Assembly (NCBI GenBank): GCA_002841625.1
Contig: PHAG01000004.1
Span: 62,001 to 126,000, forward strand
From: Firmicutes bacterium HGW-Firmicutes-1
GTDB lineage: Bacteria; Bacillota; Clostridia; Lachnospirales; Vallitaleaceae
DNA length: 64,000 nucleotides
Direction of reading: 5' to 3'
Shown here: positions 8,124 to 14,973 of the stretch, one piece after another
How the letters are laid out: each line of letters begins with the position of its first letter
Numbering within the stretch: the stretch's first letter is position 1
Translations under genes and position numbers: made by a program
Notes under the pieces: model-generated
Databases searched by the model: none
What the model was told of the DNA's origin: nothing
What the model saw: the letters and a program-made list of their open reading frames with translations, nothing else

Positions 8124-9005
8124 CTACCTTAGACGTGCCTTTTCTAAAGCTTCTAAATCAAATTTCTTCATATTTTGAAATGCTTTTGTGACACGCTCTA
8201 CTTCTTCTTTTGTACCTTTCATCAGTACTTCATTCAAATCTTTTGGTACAATCTGCCAAGATAATCCAAATTGATCTTTCACCCATCCACACTGTTCAGC
8301 CTCTGGAACAAAGGATAGTTTTTCCCAATAATAATCAATTTCCTCTTGATTTTCACATAATACCATAAGCGAGAAAGCTTCATTAAAAGAAAAATCACCA
8401 CCATCACCATGATCCATTAAGATTAATTGAGTATCTTGTATATTGATTTCTGCATAATTGATTTTTGCTTTTTCATTCATTTCATCTTCAGGAGTATAAT
8501 GATTTACAAAACCTTTAGTGGATTGTTTAAAAGTAGAAAGGTAATAAGCGATTGCCTCTTCCGCTTTGCCGCAAACATCACTTCCAAATAAAAGTGATGG
8601 TCTTATCCTTTGATGTTCTTCCACATTTTCAACTAACATTAGCTGCCAATTCAAGCCATATTTGTCTTTAACCCAAGCATATCGTTTACTAAACGGATAC
8701 TCATCTAAAGGCATAAGCTCTGAACCATGGCTAGCAAACTCTGAATGTAATCTATCTACTTCCTCTTTTGTACTACAAGCAACCATGAGCGAAATAGAAG
8801 CATTGAGAGAAAAATAAGGTCCTGCACTAATTGCAGAAAATTTAAAATTTTCAAGCTGAAAATCAACTAATTCCGCGTCACCTGATGGTGTATCATAAAT
8901 CGTGGCAACGTTAGTGATACTTGAATTTTCGAACAAACTAACATACCATGTAGCGGCTTCTAACGCTTCTTTATCAAACCATAAATGTGGAATTATTATT
9001 TGCAT
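8124..9005 (-). CDS. Two-domain VOC (PhnB/glyoxalase-like) protein
   Basis: The 293 residues form two tandem vicinal-oxygen-chelate domains of the 3-demethylubiquinone methyltransferase/PhnB-like type. Each starts with a PHLWFDKEALEAATWYVSLF-like or LLFGSDVCGKAEEAIAYY-like segment and ends with a (W/G)VKD(K/Q)(Y/F)GL(N/S)WQ motif near residues 110 and 240. Fusion of two halves is common in this family, whose functions are mostly unknown. The gene stands alone behind an extended -10 promoter overlapped downstream by a Fur/PerR-like box, so it may respond to iron or peroxide. Confidence 0.85.
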   Translation of the reverse strand: MQIIIPHLWFDKEALEAATWYVSLFENSSITNVATIYDTPSGDAELVDFQLENFKFSAISAGPYFSLNASISLMVACSTKEEVDRLHSEFASHGSELMPLDEYPFSKRYAWVKDKYGLNWQLMLVENVEEHQRIRPSLLFGSDVCGKAEEAIAYYLSTFKQSTKGFVNHYTPEDEMNEKAKINYAEINIQDTQLILMDHGDGGDFSFNEAFSLMVLCENQEEIDYYWEKLSFVPEAEQCGWVKDQFGLSWQIVPKDLNEVLMKGTKEEVERVTKAFQNMKKFDLEALEKARLR

Positions 9006-9141
9006 AAAAACGCCTCCTTGCTTTTCGGATCGTGCTGTTAATGGTTACTTCTACTGTAATAAGTGTGTAATTATCACCTCTCTGGTTATCTTTTCTGCTC
9101 ACGCATTTGCAAATAATTTGAAAGTTTCTAGCTATCACAAC

Positions 9142-9178
9142 TGATAATCATTATTATTTAGTAATCTTAATTATATCA
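9142..9178 (-). promoter_or_regulatory. Extended -10 promoter with a Fur/PerR-type box
   Basis: Minus strand: TGATATAAT (9178-9170) is an extended -10 with a perfect TATAAT; no good -35 is visible. The 15-mer at 9142-9156 matches the inverted-repeat Fur-family box (TGATAATnATTATCA) at all but one position. The box covers the predicted start point, as expected for a repressor site. It would control the VOC gene. Fur and PerR boxes are too similar to tell apart by eye. Confidence 0.55.
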
Positions 9179-9439
9179 TATGTTGTGAAACAATAAACCC
9201 TGTAAAACAATTATTCATGAAAAAAATTGTATTTTGTAATCCCATACTACTTTTGTATATCTTCTTTACTGTCATATATAACTCTATCATCTGCTACTTT
9301 TAACAATTTAATTCTTATACTATCGTTGATTTGACTATACTCATTGCTGTAAATCCATCTTAAATAACAATACAAAAGTACCTATTGATTAATCCTCAAT
9401 AAGCACTTTTAAATGGCGTATATTCAACGTTTCCCAACA
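9179..9439. other. Intergenic stretch without recognisable features
   Basis: About 260 bp of AT-rich DNA between the VOC promoter and the tRNA-Ser-derived fragment. I see no credible gene, strong hairpin or promoter here on either strand. Confidence 0.5.
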
Positions 9440-9460
9440 AACGGAGAGATGGGGATTTGA
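9440..9460 (-). repeat. 21-bp copy of the tRNA-Ser 3' end (possible attachment site)
   Basis: These 21 bases are identical to 12044-12064, the 3' end of the intact tRNA-Ser plus two flanking bases, in the same orientation. An isolated tRNA 3' end as a direct repeat is the usual scar of an element that integrated at the tRNA. It lies seven bases after the diguanylate cyclase stop codon, read on the minus strand. Confidence 0.65.
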
Positions 9461-9467
9461 TTATTGC

Positions 9468-10592
9468 CTATGCTACTATTTTTTTGCTATCGTACATCAA
9501 TTGATCAATATAAGCCTGAAATTCTTTTACGTTCATTTTTGCCTCGAAGTCATATACTGCAAACCCCATACTAAAATTCAACTGATAAAGTCTTGCCCTA
9601 AGCGTATTAAATCGGTGGGTAGCCTCGCGAATTTTGTTGATTGTAGCATTTAATTCTTCTTGGTTAGATCTATCTAAAATAATATAAAACTCATCTCCAC
9701 CATACCTCGCAATAAAATCCGAGAATTCAAGACAGTTTCGCAGCAATTTCGCGGTTTCTTCTAGCGCTTCATCACCAACACCATGTCCGAATTGATCGTT
9801 TATCAATTTGAAACGGTCAATGTCAAGAAGAATTGCAGAAAAGGTCTTTTTTCCTGTGCATGTGTTTATTTTATCTCTCATATACGTTTCAAGGCTTTTT
9901 CGGTTGTACACCCCTGTAAGATAATCAATATCCATACTTCGATTCTGGATGTTTAAAAATACAACCAGCAAAGAAATGGTTAAACCATTTAGTACCATAG
10001 AGATTCCATAAATCAAGATTTGTAGTGTTACAAAAACAATCGGGAATATCGGAAAAAAAACGAGCGAATAAAAATATTTTTTCTCAATCTTTTCTCGATT
10101 CATAATCACCATGAAAAACGCAATACCAATCAAGATGAGTGGAATAAAAGCTGAAATCATAAAGTAATCGCCTCTATGATATATATTGTTTGCGTCAATA
10201 TAATAGTACCATCCCCAAATTTGAGAACCTATTACGATCAATGCATTTATCAATGAAACCCCCACTAGGATTGGCACCATACGCAAAGCGCGCTTTTCAA
10301 GATGAAATATCTGTAGATGTGAATAAACCAACCAAAGCGACCCTAAAATTGGATTTAAAAGGTATACCCCAAAATTACCAACAAAATTGAATGCCGAATA
10401 GATCGTTCCTGGATATCCATCAAATCTACTGAAAGTGTCAATAATGAGCGCTAAAATAGTCGTTATAATAATCCAGACAAAAACCCTATGTTGAAGGCCT
10501 TTCTTGTCAATACTTTTGAAAACTTGAAAAAAAATCAAACAGAGTAGCAAAATAGAATACATGTTCAAAACAGCATTGCCCATTAAAGTCAT
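9468..10592 (-). CDS. Membrane diguanylate cyclase (GGDEF)
   Basis: The N-terminal ~220 residues hold about seven or eight hydrophobic segments forming a membrane sensor domain. A GGDEF domain follows, with YLTGVYNRKSLE, the metal/substrate segment LLDIDRFKLINDQFGHGVGD and an intact ARYGGDEF near residue 300. The inhibitory RxxD site five residues before GGDEF is replaced by EFSD, so product inhibition is probably lost. It should make c-di-GMP from two GTP at the membrane. The start is set at the ATG eight bases after GGAGG; an upstream in-frame TTG overlaps that site. The tandem c-di-GMP riboswitch at 34.1-34.3 kb is a possible target. Confidence 0.9.
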   Translation of the reverse strand: MTLMGNAVLNMYSILLLCLIFFQVFKSIDKKGLQHRVFVWIIITTILALIIDTFSRFDGYPGTIYSAFNFVGNFGVYLLNPILGSLWLVYSHLQIFHLEKRALRMVPILVGVSLINALIVIGSQIWGWYYYIDANNIYHRGDYFMISAFIPLILIGIAFFMVIMNREKIEKKYFYSLVFFPIFPIVFVTLQILIYGISMVLNGLTISLLVVFLNIQNRSMDIDYLTGVYNRKSLETYMRDKINTCTGKKTFSAILLDIDRFKLINDQFGHGVGDEALEETAKLLRNCLEFSDFIARYGGDEFYIILDRSNQEELNATINKIREATHRFNTLRARLYQLNFSMGFAVYDFEAKMNVKEFQAYIDQLMYDSKKIVA

Positions 10593-10745
10593 AAATTGTT
10601 CCTCCAAAAGACTGTTAAGGTATCATTACTTCTCAGTATTTCCACATTATCCCTAACATGGATTGTTCATAATTGTCAGATACTTCTCCTACATCATTTA
10701 AACACTTCGAGCCTTTTCATAAATTTCTAGAACTCTGCTAAATCT

Positions 10746-10754
10746 ATTATATCA
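10746..10754 (-). promoter_or_regulatory. Extended -10 promoter of the diguanylate cyclase gene
   Basis: TGATATAAT on the minus strand is an extended -10 with a perfect hexamer; the -35 region is poor. The leader to the ATG at 10592 is about 145 bases, with no recognised riboswitch. Confidence 0.5.
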
Positions 10755-10771
10755 TACTTTTTAGTAGCAAA

Positions 10772-10962
10772 TAAAGCTTTAAACTTCCCCATAGAAGAAC
10801 TGTTTAAAAACTAATTTATTCATATTCGCTCAAATAAAAATGGACTGTAGCAGAATATTCAAATGCTGCTATAGCCCATTTTAGAGTTTCTATGAATTAA
10901 GCCCTTTATTTTAACAGATATTTGGGGATTCGAACCAGGTGGCTGCAAGCCCACAACAGTTT
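10772..10962 (+). pseudogene. Decayed duplicate of the Uma2 gene 3' end, terminator and tRNA-Ser
   Basis: This stretch aligns with 11908-12097. It holds the last 13 codons of a second Uma2 gene, still in frame and ending FPIEELFKN-stop (compare FSIEELFEN-stop). A similar terminator hairpin follows, then the T arm, variable arm and part of the anticodon arm of a tRNA-Ser on the minus strand. The acceptor stem is damaged (10917-10925) and similarity ends near the anticodon. The hairpin stems differ in sequence but still pair (CAG/CTG against AAG/CTT), suggesting that it was a functional structure. Confidence 0.65.
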
Positions 10963-11091
10963 TCCATCAAGCATTTAGCTCTCCGTGGCTTCCTCTGTTT
11001 TTAGGCTCTTATGGAAAACAATTTCGAAATCCTTAAAACCATAAACCATTGCAGATGCTTCCATCGGATTAACGATCCAATATCAGCAAGC

Positions 11092-11105
11092 ATATCGTGC
11101 GATAT
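11092..11105. promoter_or_regulatory. Inverted repeat upstream of the Phd-Uma2 gene
   Basis: ATATCG-TG-CGATAT is a perfect 6-bp inverted repeat about 95 bp upstream of the start codon. Phd/YefM domains bind palindromes and repress their own genes, so this is a candidate autoregulatory operator. A related half (TCGATAT) occurs about 30 bp further on. Confidence 0.35.
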
Positions 11106-11199
11106 TTTATATATTGCATTTTTTAGTTCGATATGTTATGGTGGTTTTATAAATTAGTGCGATTTTATTTATTGTGTAAATTTTTATTAGGAGAATATC

Positions 11200-11949
11200 A
11201 TGGAAGATTTAACGAAGGTTATTACGGCGACGGAATTCAAAAAAAATTTAGGAAAATATTTAGACTATGCAATTGACAATCATGATGTTGTAATTCTGAA
11301 AAATGGTAAAAAAGCGGCTCGTTTAACGCCTTATATTAACGATATTGAACGTTACTATACAGCAAAGGAAACCGCTCAGGATTATCAATATGGCGGTAAA
11401 AAGGTTTCCTATGAAGAATTTATGGAGATTTATGAAAAAAGCGATTTAAGAATGGAATACATCAATGGCGAAATATATCTTCTTTCTTCTCCAAGTACCT
11501 TCCATCAGGATATTTCCGGAAACTTATATGTCCTTTTAAGGAACTACTTAAAAGGCAAAAAATGCAAAGTTTTTTACGCCCCTTTTGATGTACATCTTTT
11601 TAAACAAGGATTTGATACACCGGATGTAATGCAGCCTGATTTACTAATTGCCTGCGATTTTAATGAAACAGTAACAGACAAGGATCTATATATGGGTACG
11701 CCTACACTGACCGTTGAGATTCTATCACGTGCCACCCGTTCAAAGGATATGATTGATAAACTTAATACCTTTATGCTCTCAGGTGTAAAGGAATATTGGA
11801 TTATTGACCCTAAGAAACATTCCCTTATACAGTATGGGTTTTTGGACAATGAAATTGATGAATATCATGTATATAATTTGAAGGATGTTTTGAAATCTTA
11901 TTATTTTAAAGATTTAAGCTTCTCCATAGAAGAACTGTTCGAAAACTAA
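11200..11949 (+). CDS. Phd/YefM antitoxin domain fused to a Uma2 nuclease-like domain
   Basis: Residues 1-50 (ITATEFKKNLGKYLDYAI, then VVILKNGKKAARLTPY) are a typical Phd/YefM antitoxin fold. After a short linker, residues ~65-245 are a Uma2/DUF820 domain of the PD-(D/E)XK superfamily. EYINGEI supplies the Glu, MQPDLLIACD the central PD, and EILSRATRSKD...K the ExK-like element. The architecture combines a DNA-binding, toxin-neutralising module with a predicted nuclease in one chain. No separate toxin gene is adjacent. AGGAG lies seven bases before the ATG. A decayed second copy lies upstream at 10772. Confidence 0.8.
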   Translation: MEDLTKVITATEFKKNLGKYLDYAIDNHDVVILKNGKKAARLTPYINDIERYYTAKETAQDYQYGGKKVSYEEFMEIYEKSDLRMEYINGEIYLLSSPSTFHQDISGNLYVLLRNYLKGKKCKVFYAPFDVHLFKQGFDTPDVMQPDLLIACDFNETVTDKDLYMGTPTLTVEILSRATRSKDMIDKLNTFMLSGVKEYWIIDPKKHSLIQYGFLDNEIDEYHVYNLKDVLKSYYFKDLSFSIEELFEN

Positions 11950-11975
11950 TTTTGTTCATATTCACAAAATATAAA

Positions 11976-12011
11976 TGGACTGTACAAGAATATAAATCTT
12001 GCCATAGCCCA
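11976..12011 (+). terminator. Hairpin after the Phd-Uma2 gene
   Basis: An imperfect stem (TGGnCT...AAGA with TCTT...AGnCCA) is followed by TTTTAGAG. The duplicate at 10851-10880 keeps the pairing with different bases, supporting a real structure. It probably ends the Uma2 transcript ahead of the convergent tRNA-Ser. Confidence 0.5.
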
Positions 12012-12045
12012 TTTTAGAGTTGCTTTGAATTAAACCCTTTTTTAA

Positions 12046-12133
12046 CGGAGAGATGGGGATTTGAACCCCAGGTGGGCTATAAACCCACAACAGTTTTCGA
12101 GACTGTCACCATAAGCCGCTCGGACATCTCTCC
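12046..12133 (-). tRNA. tRNA-Ser(CGA)
   Basis: A complete class II tRNA on the minus strand. Acceptor stem GGAGAGA pairs with TCTCTCC; the anticodon loop is CTCGAAA (anticodon CGA, codon UCG); a long variable arm and a normal T arm (GGTTCAAATCC) are present. The discriminator base is G and CCA is not encoded. Partial copies of its 3' end lie at 9440-9460 and 10917-10962. Confidence 0.95.
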
Positions 12134-12139
12134 ATAATC

Positions 12140-12191
12140 TACCACTATGATCCTAGTGGTAGTATATATCATTTTTTTTTCATTTTTACAA
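12140..12191 (-). promoter_or_regulatory. Promoter and leader hairpin of tRNA-Ser
   Basis: Minus strand: TTGTAA (12191-12186), 17 bases including a nine-A run, and TATATA (12168-12163). Just downstream is a perfect 8-bp hairpin (TACCACTA/TAGTGGTA, 12140-12161), which would form the 5' leader of the pre-tRNA before RNase P cleavage. Confidence 0.45.
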
Positions 12192-12271
12192 ATCTACTTA
12201 CCTCTTAACTACCAACTACCAACCGCCAACGACAACCCGCCTAACGATTCCCGTCCCTAACTTTCCTACCC

Positions 12272-14431
12272 CTAATACACCTTCTTCTTCAAAATAACCC
12301 CACTATAAGGCATCATCTTCAATATCAACTTCTCATTATAAACAAAATGCAACTTATCCTCTGTAGAAAACCCATCTACATTCGACTCAAACATCTGCTC
12401 TAACGTATCCGAGTTCCTAATACCAATTTCCCAAACTGGAATCTTTACTGTTTTCTCTTCCTTGGAATTGTTCACAGCAATGATAATTTCATGTTGTTTA
12501 TCCCATCTTCCATAACTAATTACATTATTCTCACCATAGAGAAACTTAATTGATCCACTCTTCAAGCAAGGATACTCTTTTCTGAAACGAATGAGTGTCT
12601 TGTGAACATCTAAGATCTCTTCATTCTCATTTCCCCAAGGGAAAGCTCTTCTATTATCAGGATCTGTCCATCCACATAGCCCTACTTCATCACCATAATA
12701 AATAGTTGGTGCGCCAGGCCAAGTCATTTGAACAACGATTGCTTCCTTCATAACCCCTAAATTAATTCCATCACTGGCACCATTAGATCCCATTGTATGA
12801 ATTCTACCAACCTTATTATTTGTTCTCGTTAGGAATCTAGAATGATCATGATTAGACAATTCATTCATCGCAACCTGTAACGATTGATAATGAAATCTAG
12901 ACATATTATGCGTCATTGCATCAAAAAACGCTCTATGGTTACCCAGTAAATCCAGTCTAAATTCATCACTATGCTTTTCCATCCCTGTTAGAAACCAAGT
13001 TAGTGGCTCCATAAATGCGTCATAGTTCATAACGGAATCCCATTGATCTCCTTGAATCCAATCGTGAGGGTCTCCGTAATGCTCTGCTAAAATCAATGCC
13101 TCAGGATTGGCAGTCTTTACTGCATTTCTAAAGTCCTTCCAAAACTGATGATTAAATTCCTTTGTATACCCTAAATCTGCAGCAACATCAAGTCTCCATC
13201 CATCTGCGTTGTATGGTGGTGATACCCATTTTTTTGCAATCTTAAGGATATAATCATATAACTTAGGTGAACCTTCATAATTTAGCTTCGGCAGCGTATC
13301 ATAACCCCACCATCCATCATAATTACCGTTATTTGGCCATCCGCTCTTATTGTGAAAATAAAAGAAGGATGAATAAGGACTATCCGCAACTGAAAAAGCG
13401 CCCATTTCATACTCATGTGAGTTTTCATAAAACTTTTCTTTATCTAACCATTTATTAAACGAACCGCAATGATTGAATACTCCATCTAAAATAACCTTCA
13501 TATTTCTCTTATGGGCTTCTTCTACAAGGCTTGCAAACAATTCATTACTTGCGTCTAGATTTTCTTTTTTTGTTGTTCTTATCATATACTTTGTGGCAAA
13601 TGCATTGTCCATCTTTTTATCATTTAGCACATCGCCTTCATCTATAACAATTTTTCCTAAATGAGGGTCAATTGAGTCATAATCCTGGGTATCATACTTA
13701 TGATTTGAGGGTGAGACAAAAATAGGGTTTAGATATAGAACTTCAACTCCAAGGTCTTGTAAATAATCCATTTTATCAATGATTCCTTGAAGATCGCCCC
13801 CATAAAATTCGCGTATACCGTCAGTACTAGGAATTTTTTCCCACTGATCGACTTTTTTCGCAAGTTTACCAACGTACATATATTCGTTGTTTACCACATC
13901 GTTTGTACTGTCACCATTGTAAAAACGATCTGCAAATATTTGATACATAATAGCACCCTTAGCCCAGTCAGGAGTTTTAAAGCCAGGTACTATTTTAAAA
14001 TTATAAAATGAATCAGGTTCTCTTGTAACTCCCTTTTTATTATAATAGCACTTAAGTTTTGCAACATTAAGTTCAAAGTAATATTCAAGTTGTTTATCAA
14101 GCGGTATGATCGTTCCAGTATAATAATCAAATAGATCATCTGAATATTCCACCTCAATTTTAATTCTTCGTCCGGAGTAGCATAAATAAACCTCGTCTAT
14201 GTTTGATTTAGCTGTTCTAATTCTAACTTTAGTAAGTTCATTCACTTTTGGTTCTAAAGGTTCTCTATATTGAATGCTTTCATCAGAAAAGATTGCTCTT
14301 TCGTCTAATATTTGTTCCCTTAAGGATACGTAAGCTAATATTTTTTGCGTTTTAGATAGTTGCTCAAAGGCAATTTGCATATTTGTTTTATTGGTTACTA
14401 CAATAGGTAATAACCTTCTTCCCTCCTTCAT
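12272..14431 (-). CDS. GH13 family glycosidase (alpha-amylase/neopullulanase-like)
   Basis: A cytosolic 719-residue GH13 enzyme without a signal peptide. An N-terminal beta-sandwich (~20-150) resembles CBM34/N domains of neopullulanase-type enzymes. The (beta/alpha)8 barrel holds the GH13 regions: DGVFNHCG, GWRLDVAADLG (nucleophile Asp), ALILAEHYGD (acid/base Glu) and ELSNHDHSRF (stabilising His-Asp). A C-terminal beta domain follows. It probably trims maltodextrins or cyclodextrins inside the cell. The start is uncertain: AAGGAGGGAAGAAGG lies immediately after the first ATG rather than before it, and the next ATG (residue 18) has no site of its own. Confidence 0.88.
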   Translation of the reverse strand: MKEGRRLLPIVVTNKTNMQIAFEQLSKTQKILAYVSLREQILDERAIFSDESIQYREPLEPKVNELTKVRIRTAKSNIDEVYLCYSGRRIKIEVEYSDDLFDYYTGTIIPLDKQLEYYFELNVAKLKCYYNKKGVTREPDSFYNFKIVPGFKTPDWAKGAIMYQIFADRFYNGDSTNDVVNNEYMYVGKLAKKVDQWEKIPSTDGIREFYGGDLQGIIDKMDYLQDLGVEVLYLNPIFVSPSNHKYDTQDYDSIDPHLGKIVIDEGDVLNDKKMDNAFATKYMIRTTKKENLDASNELFASLVEEAHKRNMKVILDGVFNHCGSFNKWLDKEKFYENSHEYEMGAFSVADSPYSSFFYFHNKSGWPNNGNYDGWWGYDTLPKLNYEGSPKLYDYILKIAKKWVSPPYNADGWRLDVAADLGYTKEFNHQFWKDFRNAVKTANPEALILAEHYGDPHDWIQGDQWDSVMNYDAFMEPLTWFLTGMEKHSDEFRLDLLGNHRAFFDAMTHNMSRFHYQSLQVAMNELSNHDHSRFLTRTNNKVGRIHTMGSNGASDGINLGVMKEAIVVQMTWPGAPTIYYGDEVGLCGWTDPDNRRAFPWGNENEEILDVHKTLIRFRKEYPCLKSGSIKFLYGENNVISYGRWDKQHEIIIAVNNSKEEKTVKIPVWEIGIRNSDTLEQMFESNVDGFSTEDKLHFVYNEKLILKMMPYSGVILKKKVY

Positions 14432-14528
14432 TAGTATTCATTACTATTCTATATTATATTTTATCTGTTGACAATACAAGAATGTAACCAATTTTAAAAC
14501 TTGCTCATGTAGCACTATGTTAACACGC

Positions 14529-14602
14529 GAAAATCGGCTGCGCTGAGTTAAAACTCTCGTTACCTATCTGCCGCTTTTCCAATTGCTTATGCAGAACTTT
14601 CC
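14529..14602 (+). repeat. Dispersed intergenic repeat, family 1, copy A
   Basis: A ~74-bp unit starts with GAAAATCGGC, has a variable middle with a small GAGTT/AACTC hairpin, then GCCGCTTTTCC and the tail CAATTGCTTATGCAGAAC. The outer arms form an imperfect inverted repeat. A second copy follows directly at 14611-14689. Confidence 0.75.
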
Positions 14603-14610
14603 TTTTCAAC

Positions 14611-14689
14611 AAGAAAATCGGTTACGCTGCATTACAATCTTAGTTACTTATCTGCCGATTTTCCAATTGCTTATACATAGATGTTTCCT
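14611..14689 (+). repeat. Dispersed intergenic repeat, family 1, copy B
   Basis: Tandem neighbour of copy A. Here the arms GAAAATCGG and CCGATTTTC are perfect complements, showing the hairpin design of the family best. The tail is CAATTGCTTATACATAG. Confidence 0.75.
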
Positions 14690-14700
14690 AGAAAATAAAA

Positions 14701-14729
14701 AAGGACAGCTTTTTCGGTCCGCTGTCCTT
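14701..14729 (-). terminator. Intrinsic terminator
   Basis: A perfect 9-bp stem AAGGACAGC/GCTGTCCTT; on the minus strand it continues into TTTTTATTTT. It would end minus-strand transcription coming from the helicase gene at 14974. Confidence 0.75.
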
Positions 14730-14798
14730 GGGGGGGGTAAGGAGAATACTTCTTCTTATGTGTGTAACAAAAACTATATATTTTATATTGGGGGGGGG
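14730..14798. other. Two long G homopolymer tracts
   Basis: Runs of 8 G (14730-14737) and 9 G (14790-14798), each in a GG(T)TA context, lie 52 bp apart in otherwise AT-rich noncoding DNA between the helicase gene and its terminator. Such tracts are prone to slippage. No frame or promoter spacing that they would switch is evident. Confidence 0.6.
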
Positions 14799-14973
14799 TT
14801 ACAAGTATTATTATAACAGCATTTATCAAATAAGTGTGCCTAAACTTTTATAAAATTTCAAGAAATAGTTGTATAAAATAAACAATGAAAATCAGCCCTT
14901 ACTTAATATTACATAAAAATGTGTACAAAATCCCTCCAAATATAACACATTTCTTTATAATACCCTAATTTCC

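Larger units (their letters stand above)
9440..12064. mobile_element. Possible degenerate tRNA-Ser-integrated island
   Basis: The segment is bounded by 21-bp direct repeats of the tRNA-Ser 3' end. It contains a diguanylate cyclase, a Phd-Uma2 fusion gene and a decayed second Uma2-terminator-tRNA-Ser unit at 10772-10962. No integrase or transposase remains, so the mobile nature is inferred from the repeats. Serial integration or tandem duplication at the tRNA would explain the three tRNA-derived pieces. Confidence 0.35.

Noticed and set aside
14529-14689. Possible CRISPR-like array
   Set aside because: Only two adjacent units with no uniform spacers and no cas genes; the copies belong to a dispersed repeat family.
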